A stretch of 64,000 nucleotides of DNA from Salinicola salarius (GTDB lineage Bacteria; Pseudomonadota; Gammaproteobacteria; Pseudomonadales; Halomonadaceae), in NCBI RefSeq assembly GCF_002179555.1, contig NZ_NHOU01000002.1, forward strand, positions 296,141 to 360,140. The letters run 5' to 3'. A model generated the notes under the pieces. That model was not told the origin of the DNA. It worked only from the letters and a program-made list of their open reading frames with translations, and made no database searches. Within the stretch, counting starts at the first letter, position 1. Each line of letters opens with the position of its first letter. Made by a program: the position numbers and the translations under genes. Shown in pieces: positions 17,048 through 25,516 of this stretch.

Positions 17048-17986
17048 TCATTCGTTCGGCTGCATCGATGCATTCGAGTTCTGCGGCCGGGCATCCTGTG
17101 GGCAGGTAGCGACTACGCTGGCCATCAGCGCCTCGGCCAGGGCACGCGTCGCCGGACCGGCGCCATCGATGTCACGATGCACGAGCTGCAGCGATACCCG
17201 GCGCACGCCACCTGCGCGCAACGGCAGCGCCTTCAGTCGCCCCTGGTCCAGCGCCGCGCGAATCCGCGTTTCCGGCACCCAGGCAAAGCCCAGCCCCCGC
17301 TCCAACATGTCGATCGACGTCGATAGATGCCCCAGGGTCCAGCGCTGTTCCGCCTTTAACCACCCGGCGTCGAGCCGTTGACGAATCGCCGAATCGCGCA
17401 CCACCAGTTGACGATGTCGTTCCAGGTCGCGCAAATCCAGCTCGCGCTCAAGCTGATGCAAGGGATGCCGGGGATGCGCCACCGCGATGAAAGGCACGTC
17501 GACGATGGATTGCCCCAGGAAGCCCTGGGCGCTGACCCCCGAGATGACGAGGTCGGCATGCCCCTCATACAACATTTCGACAGCACCATTGAGGACGGTT
17601 TCATGCAATTGAACGCGCACGTGGGGAAACGCTTCCGAAAATTGCGTCAACGCCTCGGCCAGAGCATCCCCTGGAAAGACCTGATCCACGGCCAGCGTGA
17701 CTTCTGCTTCTAGCCCACCGGCCAGACGCTCCGCCACGTCCTCCAACGACGCCGCGTTTTCGATGAGTTGACGCGCTCGACGCAGCAATAGACTCCCTGC
17801 CTCGGTGAGCACGACCTGACGCCCCCTGGGCTCGAAAAGCACCACGCCCAGCTGCTCCTCGATCTTGTGGATCGCGTGATTGAGCGTCGACGGGCTTCGA
17901 TGAATCACTTCGGCAGCCTTGGCAAATCCACCGTTATCGGCTACCGCCGCCAGCATTTGCCACTGCAGCAACGTCACTTTCGGCAC
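17048..17986 (-). CDS. LysR-family transcriptional regulator
   Basis: 312 residues. The N-terminal winged helix (WQMLAAVADNGGFAKAAEVI, RSPSTLNHAIHKIEEQLGV) covers residues 6-65, followed by the effector domain starting near LEAEVTLAVDQVFPGDALAE. It resembles regulators of the YhjC/DhcR-like group rather than metabolic amino-acid regulators, but the ligand is unknown. It is read toward the glutathionyl-hydroquinone reductase gene, which may be its target or simply a neighbour. The C-terminal tail (VATCPQDARPQNSNASMQPNE) is unusually polar. Confidence 0.87.
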   Translation of the reverse strand: MPKVTLLQWQMLAAVADNGGFAKAAEVIHRSPSTLNHAIHKIEEQLGVVLFEPRGRQVVLTEAGSLLLRRARQLIENAASLEDVAERLAGGLEAEVTLAVDQVFPGDALAEALTQFSEAFPHVRVQLHETVLNGAVEMLYEGHADLVISGVSAQGFLGQSIVDVPFIAVAHPRHPLHQLERELDLRDLERHRQLVVRDSAIRQRLDAGWLKAEQRWTLGHLSTSIDMLERGLGFAWVPETRIRAALDQGRLKALPLRAGGVRRVSLQLVHRDIDGAGPATRALAEALMASVVATCPQDARPQNSNASMQPNE

Positions 17987-18215
17987 AACACTCTCCCGTT
18001 AGCCTCGAACCTTCATGCGCAGAAGAATCCCATGAAAGTCCGGCTTTTCTTCAATTCGATATTCTGCCGTCAGGTTAAGCGTCAGCGCCACGACCATGAC
18101 TGACCTGCTGTTACGATGCCGAAAAAACACCCTGACCATGGCAATCTTCTGGAACAATAAAATTCCTACAAATCTTATACGAGCCAATATTCTGCTGGAA
18201 AACAGCGCTTTATTG

Positions 18216-18255
18216 TGCACCATAGTGGTGCGCAACCATGCACCACTGCGTTGCA
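18216..18255. promoter_or_regulatory. Two NtrC-type enhancer sites
   Basis: TGCACCATAGTGGTGCG at 18216-18232 matches the NtrC consensus TGCACCA-N3-TGGTGCA in 13 of 14 defined positions. TGCACCACTGCGTTGCA at 18239-18255 matches 12 of 14. Their centres are 23 bp apart, about two helical turns. No convincing -24/-12 sigma-54 promoter was found on either side, so the controlled gene is unclear. Confidence 0.55.
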
Positions 18256-18340
18256 TGTCCTTACGCTCGGCTACCCCCCGCCCATACTTTCAGCTGATGT
18301 CTTTTCCTCGCCGAAGCCCCGCGAGACGGGGTCTCGTGTA

Positions 18341-18356
18341 CTGTATTTAAATACAG
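18341..18356. promoter_or_regulatory. LexA (SOS) box candidate
   Basis: CTGTATTTAAATACAG is a perfect 16-bp palindrome with the LexA form CTGT-N8-ACAG and an AT-rich centre, preceded by TA as in strong SOS boxes. It ends 84 bp before the M23 peptidase start codon. The site is seen; LexA binding is inferred. Confidence 0.6.
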
Positions 18357-18440
18357 ACTAGACAATTAACACGAGCTTGGGGTACGGTCACCCGGCCTTT
18401 ATTTAAATTTGTCATCCTTTTTCATTCGGGCCTCATCTTC

Positions 18441-20120
18441 ATGTTGCGAATATTCCATTCGCTACCCCGCACGCATAAAGTGTTATTGCTTCCGGTTGCC
18501 ACCATGGTCACCGTGCTGGGTACGCAAAAAATCATGGGGGTTTTCGGGAATGCCGAAAACGACCAGCAGCAGATTCCTCTCGCGACGACGACGACCATCT
18601 CTCAGTCGATCGTCAACTCAGCCGCCCCGAAAGAGGCGGCAGAACCCACATTTTCCCTCGGCGATTTAACGCAAGACATTCCTCTGGCGCAACTGAAGCC
18701 GCTGGAGGTAATGCATGTCGATTTCATCTCCGAAGCGCGGGCTGACGAAGGTTCGACGGTGCCTTCGCAGGCGCAGGCGATCTCTCCCATCGTCAAGCCG
18801 GCCATCGAGCCCAACGTGAAACAGGTAGCCATGCAGCTGCCTGCGGAAGACGTACAACCAGCGTCCGACGACGATGGCAGCGACATCGGGGGCACGTCTT
18901 ACGAGGACTGGTCGTTCGACAATACGATGGACCCTTCCGGCGATACCGAGCTGGGTGACGAGATCGCTTCCGAGGAAACCTACGTCCCCGAATGGCAGAG
19001 CTATACCATTCAAAGCGGTGACTCCTTCGCCCTGACTGCCGAAAGAACGCTGGGTCTCGTGTACAGCGATGTGATGCAGATCCTCAACACCGTACCGGAT
19101 CAGAAGGTCCTGACCCGATGGCGTGTCGGCAATAGCTTCGACTACAAGCTCGACGAGAATGGCCAGCTGCTGGCACTGCGCGTGATGAAGGATCCTCGAG
19201 AAGGCTACCTGATCCAGCGCGGCGATGAAACGGCAGAGTTCGCCTACTCCCCGGTAGAGAAAGCGGGAGAAGCCACTCAGCGCATGTTCAGCGGCACCGT
19301 CAGCGGCTCGTTCGCCTTGTCGGCACAGTCGACAGGCCTATCCAACGCAGAAGTGTCCAAGCTCACCAACATTCTCTCCAAGAAGCTCGATTTCCGCCGC
19401 GATACGCGCGCCGGCGATCAATTCCGGGTGTTGGTGGAGTCCGAGATGATCGACGGTCAATCCATGGACTCCAAGATCCTGGCCGCCGAATACGAAGGCC
19501 AGCGCATGGATCTGACGGTGCTTCGCAATAGCGCCGATGACCATTTCTATACCCCGGACGGCAACAGCCTCGACCCGGCGTTCAATCGCTATCCCTTTCA
19601 AGGTGACTACCGCATCAGTTCGCCGTTCAACCTGCGACGTCTTCATCCTGTCACGGGTCGGATCAGCCCTCACAAGGGCACCGATTTTGCCATGCGCACT
19701 GGCACGCCGGTTGACGCACCCGCCGACGGCGTCGTCGAACGCGTAGTCGATCATCCGCTCGCCGGGCGTTATATCGTCATCCGCCAAGACAACGGTTATA
19801 CGACTCGCTTCCTGCATCTGAGCAAACCTCTCGTCAAACCCGGCGAGCGCGTCAAGATGGGTGAAAAGATCGCCTTGTCGGGGAGCACTGGGCGCGTTAC
19901 CGGACCCCACCTTCACTACGAAGTCATGGTCAACAACCGTCAGGTCGATCCCATGCGCGTGAAGCTGCCGGAATCCCAGAGCCTGCGTGGCGATGCCCTC
20001 GCCGCCTTCAAGCGCGAATCGGAAAACCTGCTGGCCAAGCTGGATCAGCGGGATGACAACGAACCGGCTATCGCGCAGGTGGAAGTCAAGAAAGGCGACG
20101 ACGCCGACGACAATACCTGA
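18441..20120 (+). CDS. M23-family murein endopeptidase with OapA/LysM-like domain (MepM/YebA-like)
   Basis: 559 residues. A membrane anchor near residues 13-32 (KVLLLPVATMVTVLGTQ) is followed by a long disordered acidic stretch (about 35-180), an OapA/LysM-like domain (WQSYTIQSGDSFALTAERTL to the VGNSFDYKLDENGQLLALRV segment), a second cell-wall-binding-like part and a lysostaphin-type zinc peptidase at the C terminus. Zinc-site motifs HKGTDFAMRTGTPVDAPADG and GPHLHYEV are intact. It should cut peptide cross-links in the periplasm to allow wall growth. A LexA-like box lies 85 bp upstream and a terminator follows, so it is a single-gene unit. Confidence 0.9.
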   Translation: MLRIFHSLPRTHKVLLLPVATMVTVLGTQKIMGVFGNAENDQQQIPLATTTTISQSIVNSAAPKEAAEPTFSLGDLTQDIPLAQLKPLEVMHVDFISEARADEGSTVPSQAQAISPIVKPAIEPNVKQVAMQLPAEDVQPASDDDGSDIGGTSYEDWSFDNTMDPSGDTELGDEIASEETYVPEWQSYTIQSGDSFALTAERTLGLVYSDVMQILNTVPDQKVLTRWRVGNSFDYKLDENGQLLALRVMKDPREGYLIQRGDETAEFAYSPVEKAGEATQRMFSGTVSGSFALSAQSTGLSNAEVSKLTNILSKKLDFRRDTRAGDQFRVLVESEMIDGQSMDSKILAAEYEGQRMDLTVLRNSADDHFYTPDGNSLDPAFNRYPFQGDYRISSPFNLRRLHPVTGRISPHKGTDFAMRTGTPVDAPADGVVERVVDHPLAGRYIVIRQDNGYTTRFLHLSKPLVKPGERVKMGEKIALSGSTGRVTGPHLHYEVMVNNRQVDPMRVKLPESQSLRGDALAAFKRESENLLAKLDQRDDNEPAIAQVEVKKGDDADDNT

Positions 20121-20143
20121 GATCACGGATCGCCCGTTCATCG

Positions 20144-20170
20144 AGCCCTGCTTCGGCAGGGCTTTTTCGT
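20144..20170 (+). terminator. Rho-independent terminator after the M23 peptidase gene
   Basis: Stem AGCCCTGC / GCAGGGCT with a TTCG tetraloop at 20144-20163, followed by TTTTTCGTTT. It lies 24 bp after the stop codon. Confidence 0.9.
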
Positions 20171-20440
20171 TTCTGCCGTCTGGCTCTCCCTCGTCAGCGC
20201 AGGGATAGGTACCGGCCATCAGAAGATCACGCGACCGGTTTTTGCTGCCGATGTGAAAAAAGGGGGTAGCGCTTTCGGCGTCGTGGGGTCATTCTGGTAA
20301 CGACTTCATCCGTCAGAGAGGTAAAGCCGACACAGTCTTTACGTTCCAACGATAGTGGCACTGACGGAGTGAGTCGGGCGACATCGAGCTGTCACCGCAC
20401 TCTGTCAGGGTCGAGAAGCCTTGAACTCACAGGAGTGCTT
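20171..20440. other. Intergenic stretch before the PhoH-like gene
   Basis: About 270 bp with no gene, apart from the terminator at its left edge. It should hold the promoter of the PhoH-PIN gene. I see no clear operator. Confidence 0.4.
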
Positions 20441-20446
20441 TTGCCG

Positions 20447-21862
20447 ATGGTGCGAATCGACAAGAAAGCGAACAGGCTCTACGTACTGGACACCAATGTC
20501 CTGATCCACGACCCAACAGCCCTCTACCACTTCGAAGAGCATGACGTCGTCATCCCGATGACGGTGCTCGAGGAGCTCGACAAACACAAGAACGGCATGC
20601 GCGAGATCGCGCGCACGGCCCGACAGATCAGCCGTACCCTATCCGACCTCACCGCTCACGTTACCCCACGGGAGATCCAGCAAGGCATCCCCATTCCTCG
20701 CGTGACCGGCGGCCCTGCCGGCCGCCTGCGTTTCCTCTGCTACCGAGACCTGGCGCCGCTGGAGACGCTGGAAAACTCCCCGGACAACCGCATCCTCGCC
20801 GAAACCTGCCGGCTCCGCGATGAACGGCCGGATGCCTCGGTCATCCTGGTGACCAAGGACATCAACCTGCGAGTCAAGGCCACGGCACTCAACGTGCCGG
20901 TCGAAGACTATCTCAATGACAAGGCGTTCGATGACCTCGACGCGATGATCGAAGGCGCAAAGGTCTACGCCGACGCAGGCCGCGACGGTCGCAGTCTGTG
21001 GGAGTCGCTGGACGTCGAAGTCATGGTCGAGCGCGCCGACGGCCACACCTTCTATCATCTGGAAGGCCGCATTCCCGAGGACTGGCACGTGGGAATGCTC
21101 GTTTCCGACAGCGACAACGGCGCGGAATTCGAAGCGATCGTGCGCAGCCATGGACCCAGCAAGGCGACGCTGCAACTGCTGACGAACTACCGGCATCATG
21201 GCGGCGTCTGGGGCGTGCATGCACACGACAGCCGCCAGAACTTCGCCCTCAACCTGTTGATGGATCCCTCCATCGATTTCCTCACCCTCGCTGGCAGCGC
21301 GGGCACCGGCAAGACCTTCATGACCCTGGCGGCTGCGCTGCAGCAAACGCTGGACGGCAAGCAGTTCGAACGTATCGTCTTCACGCGGGCACCCATTCCG
21401 ATGGGAGAGGACATCGGCTTCCTGCCAGGCACCGAGGAAGAGAAGATGTCGCCGTGGATGGGCGCCTTCCACGACAACATGGACAACCTGCTACGTGACG
21501 AGCGTGAGGGCTCGTCCAGCTGGAACGATGGCGCGACGCGCCAGTTGATCGGCTCTCGCGTGCAGATCCGCTCACCCACCTTCATGCGTGGACGCACGCT
21601 GAACGACACTTTCCTGATCATCGACGAGGCTCAGAACTTCACGCCCAAGCAGCTCAAATCCCTGATCACGCGTGCCGGGCGCAATACCAAGATCGTCTGC
21701 CTGGGCAACGTCGGCCAGATCGATACACCCTATCTCACCGCCAACACCTGCGGAATGGCCGCAGTGGTGGAACGCTTCCGCGACTGGCCCCATGCCGGTC
21801 ACATCACCCTGAAGAGCGTCGAGCGCTCGAGACTTGCCCTGGCGGCGGAAGAGCTGCTCTAG
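20447..21862 (+). CDS. PhoH-like ATPase fused to an N-terminal PIN domain (PhoH2 type)
   Basis: 471 residues from this start. The PIN nuclease domain comes first (YVLDTNVLIHDP with the metal-binding Asp, then LEELDKHKNG, SPDNRILAETCRLRDE, VILVTKDINLRVKA), then an ATPase domain with Walker A GSAGTGKTFMTLAAAL at about 278-293 and Walker B TFLIIDEAQNFT. PhoH2 proteins are RNA helicase-nucleases. AGGAG at 20431-20435 is 5 bases before a TTG at 20441 and 11 before the ATG at 20447, so a TTG start two codons earlier is equally possible. A bidirectional terminator follows. Confidence 0.92.
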   Translation: MVRIDKKANRLYVLDTNVLIHDPTALYHFEEHDVVIPMTVLEELDKHKNGMREIARTARQISRTLSDLTAHVTPREIQQGIPIPRVTGGPAGRLRFLCYRDLAPLETLENSPDNRILAETCRLRDERPDASVILVTKDINLRVKATALNVPVEDYLNDKAFDDLDAMIEGAKVYADAGRDGRSLWESLDVEVMVERADGHTFYHLEGRIPEDWHVGMLVSDSDNGAEFEAIVRSHGPSKATLQLLTNYRHHGGVWGVHAHDSRQNFALNLLMDPSIDFLTLAGSAGTGKTFMTLAAALQQTLDGKQFERIVFTRAPIPMGEDIGFLPGTEEEKMSPWMGAFHDNMDNLLRDEREGSSSWNDGATRQLIGSRVQIRSPTFMRGRTLNDTFLIIDEAQNFTPKQLKSLITRAGRNTKIVCLGNVGQIDTPYLTANTCGMAAVVERFRDWPHAGHITLKSVERSRLALAAEELL

Positions 21863-21884
21863 ATCCATTCCCATCGAAACCCAG

Positions 21885-21924
21885 ACGCAAACGCCCCGGC
21901 TTGGCCGGGGCGTTTGCGTTCGAC
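21885..21924. terminator. Bidirectional terminator between phoH-like gene and zinc-ribbon gene
   Basis: 16-bp perfect stem ACGCAAACGCCCCGGC / GCCGGGGCGTTTGCGT (21885-21900 and 21904-21919) with a 3-base loop. The stem is symmetrical, with GTTTGCGTTC on the plus side and GTTTGCGTCTGG on the minus side, and sits between convergent stop codons. Confidence 0.85.
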
Positions 21925-21941
21925 ACTCACCGCATCGCGCT

Positions 21942-22181
21942 TCAATAGTCTTCTTCGGAAGGCTTCTTGTTGTTCATGACGTCTTCGATCAACTGCTCGG
22001 ATTCGCTGCGCGGTGTCTCTGCCATGATCCGCTCGGCCTCTTCCCAGGAGCAGACCTCGGCATTGCAGGAGGTGCAATAGACCTGATCATCCGCGGATTT
22101 GGCCTGGGAAACCTTCATCATGTGGTTGCCACAATTGGGGCAGCCCTTGGGCATGCGAAACTCATCGGAAAAGTCTGACAT
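21942..22181 (-). CDS. Small zinc-ribbon protein
   Basis: 79 residues. Two CxxC knuckles, CPNC (about residues 14-17) and CTSC (about 36-39), form a zinc ribbon, followed by a highly charged helical tail (EEAERIMAE ... NNKKPSEEDY). No catalytic domain is present, so it probably binds RNA or a protein partner. It has its own promoter region upstream and ends at the shared terminator. The function is not known; I do not recognise a named family. Confidence 0.75.
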   Translation of the reverse strand: MSDFSDEFRMPKGCPNCGNHMMKVSQAKSADDQVYCTSCNAEVCSWEEAERIMAETPRSESEQLIEDVMNNKKPSEEDY

Positions 22182-22283
22182 GGCGTCACTCCTTGTCGGC
22201 CACTGAATGTCTGTGTTGAGTGTAGTCGAGTTGCGGGTGCCTGCGGCGATATCTTCCTGACGCGTCAGGAAATCGCAGCGATC

Positions 22284-22913
22284 TCAACGCCGCCAGACGA
22301 CACAAAGGTTGTTGGCCGGCAATTCACGGATCGCCTCGCACGTCAGCCCATTGTCGCCGGCCAAGGCCTCGACCGTTTCGAGGTCGCGAACGCCCCAGCG
22401 CGGATCCCGCGAGCGCAGGTCCGCATCGAACGCGGCATTGCTGGGCGCGGTATGCTCGCCATGACGCCGGAAAGGTCCGTAGACCACCAGCACACCACCC
22501 GCCGGAAGTCGCCGGCCAGCCTCGGCAAACAGCGCTTCGCTCGCATCCCAGGGCGAAATATGCAACAGGTTGATGCAGACGATCGCGGCGAGATCCGGCA
22601 GCATCGGCCACTGCCCGGTGACATCGAGACGAACCGGCGCCGCCAGATTGTCCAGCGCCTCGGCTTCGCGCCAGGCCGCGATCGACGCCAACGCCGTCTC
22701 GCTGGGGTCCGAAGGCTGCCAGCAAAGCGGCGCCAGATGGTGGGCGAAATAGACCGCATGCTCGCCACTGCCGCTGGCGATCTCCAGCACCCGCCCCGTC
22801 TGCGGCAACGTCGATCGCAACACGTCCAGGATCGGCTCCCGGTTGCGCCGGGCCGCGGGGCTGGACAGGCGCCGGTCGGCTCCCTCGCGCTCGAGGTTAT
22901 CCATGCTGTTCAT
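22284..22913 (-). CDS. DUF938 family SAM-dependent methyltransferase-like protein
   Basis: 209 residues, the usual length. The class I SAM fold is seen: NREPILDVLRSTLPQTGRVLE, glycine-rich EIASGSGEHAVYFAHHLAPL, QPSDPSE, then ICINLLHISPWDASEALFAEA and VYGPFRRHGEHTAPSNAAFD. These match the DUF938 group; its substrate is unknown. GGAG lies 6 bases before the ATG. Only 12 bp separate it from the esterase gene upstream on the same strand, so the two form an operon. Confidence 0.9.
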   Translation of the reverse strand: MNSMDNLEREGADRRLSSPAARRNREPILDVLRSTLPQTGRVLEIASGSGEHAVYFAHHLAPLCWQPSDPSETALASIAAWREAEALDNLAAPVRLDVTGQWPMLPDLAAIVCINLLHISPWDASEALFAEAGRRLPAGGVLVVYGPFRRHGEHTAPSNAAFDADLRSRDPRWGVRDLETVEALAGDNGLTCEAIRELPANNLCVVWRR

Positions 22914-22925
22914 GGCGAACTCCGA

Positions 22926-23591
22926 TCATCCCAGCGTCGCGGTCAACCAGGCCGCGATGTCCTGTGCCTGCTCGGGGCAGAGACTGTGCCCCATCTCGTA
23001 GGTCCGGTAATTGACCGGATACCCCAGCGCTTCGACCTTTTCCGCGCCTTCCCGGCCCAGCGATTCCGGGACGACCGGATCGGCCGAGCCATGATGGGCT
23101 TCGATGGGCAGGTGACGATTGGCCTCTGCCAGCTCGATGCTGTCGGCCGTGGCGAAGTAGGTCGACAGCGCCAGCAAGCCCGCCAAAGGCTTCGGATAGG
23201 AGAGCGCCGCCTCGTAAGCCACCGCCCCACCCTGCGAGAAGCCGGCGATCACGATACGACGGCTGTCGATGCCGGCGGCGATCTGTGCGTCGATCAACCC
23301 GTGGACCCGCCTGGCCGATGCCCGCAGCTGCTCGACATCGACCCGCCGCCCCAGATTCATCTCGAGAATGTCGTACCACGCCGGCATCGTCATGCCACCG
23401 TTGACGGTAACCGGCAGTTGCGGCGCGTGGGGCAGCACGAAGCGAACGGCCAGGGAATCGGGCAACCCCAGCGCCGGTATCAGCGGCTCGAAATCATGAC
23501 CGTCCGCCCCCAGCCCATGGAGCAGAATGACGCAGGCCTCGGCTTGTCGCCCATTCGTCGGTTCAATGATCAATTCTTGCGCAGATGCCAT
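22926..23591 (-). CDS. Carboxylesterase/phospholipase, alpha/beta hydrolase (EstB-like)
   Basis: 221 residues, typical of the small carboxylesterase II family. The nucleophile elbow GFSQGGAVAYEAAL (about residues 115-128) and the oxyanion block VILLHGLGADGHDFEPL are intact; the acid is the aspartate in HGSADPVVP and the base the histidine in YEMGHSLCPEQ. It should hydrolyse short acyl esters or lysophospholipids in the cytoplasm. First gene of a two-gene unit with the DUF938 methyltransferase. Confidence 0.93.
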   Translation of the reverse strand: MASAQELIIEPTNGRQAEACVILLHGLGADGHDFEPLIPALGLPDSLAVRFVLPHAPQLPVTVNGGMTMPAWYDILEMNLGRRVDVEQLRASARRVHGLIDAQIAAGIDSRRIVIAGFSQGGAVAYEAALSYPKPLAGLLALSTYFATADSIELAEANRHLPIEAHHGSADPVVPESLGREGAEKVEALGYPVNYRTYEMGHSLCPEQAQDIAAWLTATLG

Positions 23592-23675
23592 ATTGGATCG
23601 TCCTCGTCGCCCCAGTTTGGATTCAAGATTCTCGCCACCCAGTTTAACGTGCCATCCGAAAGCTTGCCCGCTGCG

Positions 23676-23758
23676 TAGTTCAATGAATAGTTCAATGAAT
23701 AGTTCGATGAGTAGCTCGATGCGTAGTTCGAGGAGTATTCGAGGAGTAGTTCAATGAA
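23676..23758. repeat. 12-bp degenerate tandem repeat (TAGTTCAATGAA)
   Basis: Seven units of about 12 bp, starting with two exact TAGTTCAATGAA copies and drifting through TAGTTCGATGAG, TAGCTCGATGCG and TAGTTCGAGGAG, one unit being 11 bp. It lies between the divergent esterase and sulfatase-like genes and could be part of either promoter region. Confidence 0.85.
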
Positions 23759-23839
23759 GCGGCCATAGCGCCTCATCTCACCCTGGTGGACCGATGCTAT
23801 GCTGACCCCGAATCGCCGGACCCGACTCAAGGACGAGCC

Positions 23840-25516
23840 ATGATGTCTTTTCTCGACCGGGCGCCTCGCTGGCGCCTGGTGCTGGCCCTGCTGTTACTCA
23901 ACGGCTTGCTGCTGACGCCGGAACTGCCCTGGGCCGGGTTCCCGCCAAGGCACTGGATCGCACTCGAGGCACCGCTGGTCGTCGGGCTGTTGGCACTGTT
24001 GCCGCCAGCGCCCTGGCGGCGCTGGATCGCCGGCCTGATTGCCCTTCTGGCGCTGGTCATCGTGCTCGGTGCCGCCGGCGACGCCTTGACCCAGACCATG
24101 CAGGGCCGGTCGCTGAACCTCTATACCGACATCAAGCTGATCCCCATTCTGATCGAACTGGTCGTGACCAATCTTGGCCTGCCGCTGGCGATCGCCGGAC
24201 TGCTGGTCATTGGCCTGGCTCTGCTTGCCCTTGGCCTCGTGCTGACGAAACTGCTGCAGGGCTTTCATGGCCGCAACACGTCGCGCGGATTCGCGCTGCT
24301 GCTGATCCTTCTGGGGGGTGCGGGTCTGGCCCGCATCGACGCCATGAACCGCGACGAGACGACGGGACTCACGGCCAGGATCGGCCACCCTGCCGTCAGC
24401 TTCGTGACCTTCGAATGGCAGCGTGCACAGGAAACCCGTCAGGCAATGGCAGCATTCGGACGCCAGCTATACGAAGACGACCACGCCTACGCCAGGCCCG
24501 ATGGCCAACCACTGCCGGGGCTGGCCGATACCGACGTCATCCTGGGCTTCATCGAATCCTATGGCGTCGCCGCCATCGAGCGCGCACCGTTCGAGGCCGA
24601 AATCAGGCCACGCCTCAGCAAGGTCGAGAGCCAGCTTGCCGATGCAGGCCTGTCGGTCGTCACCGGGCGCGTCACCGCCGCCACGCTGGGCGGGCAGTCC
24701 TGGCTCAATCACGCCACCTTTACCAGCGGCCTGCCGGTCACGTCCCAGTTGCGCTTCGAGCTGATGATCAACAGCCCCCATTCGACCCTGATCGACGATT
24801 TCCAGGCCACCGGCCACGACGCCGTCGCCCTCATGCCGGGCATCACCCGGGAGTGGCCGGAAGGCGGTCTCTACGGTTACGACGACATCCACACCTCGGA
24901 CAGCATGGGCTATCGCGGGCCTGCGATGGGCTGGGCGAGCATGCCGGACCAGTTCACCTGGCAGCGGGTCGAGGACTACGTCCTGTCACGCCACGACGGC
25001 CCGACCTTCACCGAATTGGCCACGCTCTCGAGCCACGCCCCGTGGTCGCCGGTGATCGATGTGATCGATGACTGGACGTCGATCGGCGACGGCCGGGTTT
25101 TCGATCGGTGGGAAGGTGCGGGCGAGGATTACGCCACGCTGTGGCAGGACACGGCGGCGATGCGCCGAAACTACGCCCCGGCGATCGACTATGCGCTACA
25201 GGCCGCCAGCGGCTTTGCCCGCCGCTACCTGGGCCAGGACAGCAGCGGGAACCGCACGCTGCTGATGGTGCTCGGCGATCACCAGGCTGCACCGGCGATC
25301 ATCGGCGACAACCCCGGCCGGGACGTGCCGCTGCATGTCATCAGCGACGATCCGACGTTGCTCCGAGGGTTCATCGACAACGGCTTCCGGCCCGGCATGT
25401 TCCCGCCCGGGCCGGAAGCCGCGATCCCCATGGAGGGGATGCGCGGCCTGCTGCACCGGCTCTACGGCAACCTCACTCCTGATGAGACGGCGCCGACTTC
25501 AGGTTCCGGCTCTTGA
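23840..25516 (+). CDS. Sulfatase-like membrane protein (alkaline phosphatase superfamily, LTA-synthase/PbgA-like)
   Basis: 558 residues. About five hydrophobic helices fill residues 5-185 (LVLALLLLNGLLLTPELPWA to the GFALLLILLGGAGLARI segment), followed by a periplasmic sulfatase-fold domain. Marks seen are DTDVILGFIESYG with the first metal-binding Glu, the likely nucleophile area ATLGGQSWLNHATFTSG, LATLSSHAPWSPV and LLMVLGDHQAAPA with the last metal-site Asp-His. The nucleophile appears to be serine rather than the usual threonine or cysteine. It probably transfers a phospho-alcohol group in the envelope. The start ATG at 23840 has AAGGA 6 bases upstream. Its end overlaps the convergent terC gene by 44 bp. 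Confidence 0.8.
   Translation: MMSFLDRAPRWRLVLALLLLNGLLLTPELPWAGFPPRHWIALEAPLVVGLLALLPPAPWRRWIAGLIALLALVIVLGAAGDALTQTMQGRSLNLYTDIKLIPILIELVVTNLGLPLAIAGLLVIGLALLALGLVLTKLLQGFHGRNTSRGFALLLILLGGAGLARIDAMNRDETTGLTARIGHPAVSFVTFEWQRAQETRQAMAAFGRQLYEDDHAYARPDGQPLPGLADTDVILGFIESYGVAAIERAPFEAEIRPRLSKVESQLADAGLSVVTGRVTAATLGGQSWLNHATFTSGLPVTSQLRFELMINSPHSTLIDDFQATGHDAVALMPGITREWPEGGLYGYDDIHTSDSMGYRGPAMGWASMPDQFTWQRVEDYVLSRHDGPTFTELATLSSHAPWSPVIDVIDDWTSIGDGRVFDRWEGAGEDYATLWQDTAAMRRNYAPAIDYALQAASGFARRYLGQDSSGNRTLLMVLGDHQAAPAIIGDNPGRDVPLHVISDDPTLLRGFIDNGFRPGMFPPGPEAAIPMEGMRGLLHRLYGNLTPDETAPTSGSGS

Noticed and set aside
18096..18350. Small gene carrying the NtrC and LexA sites
   Set aside because: The frame has no RBS or recognisable protein and covers obvious regulatory DNA.
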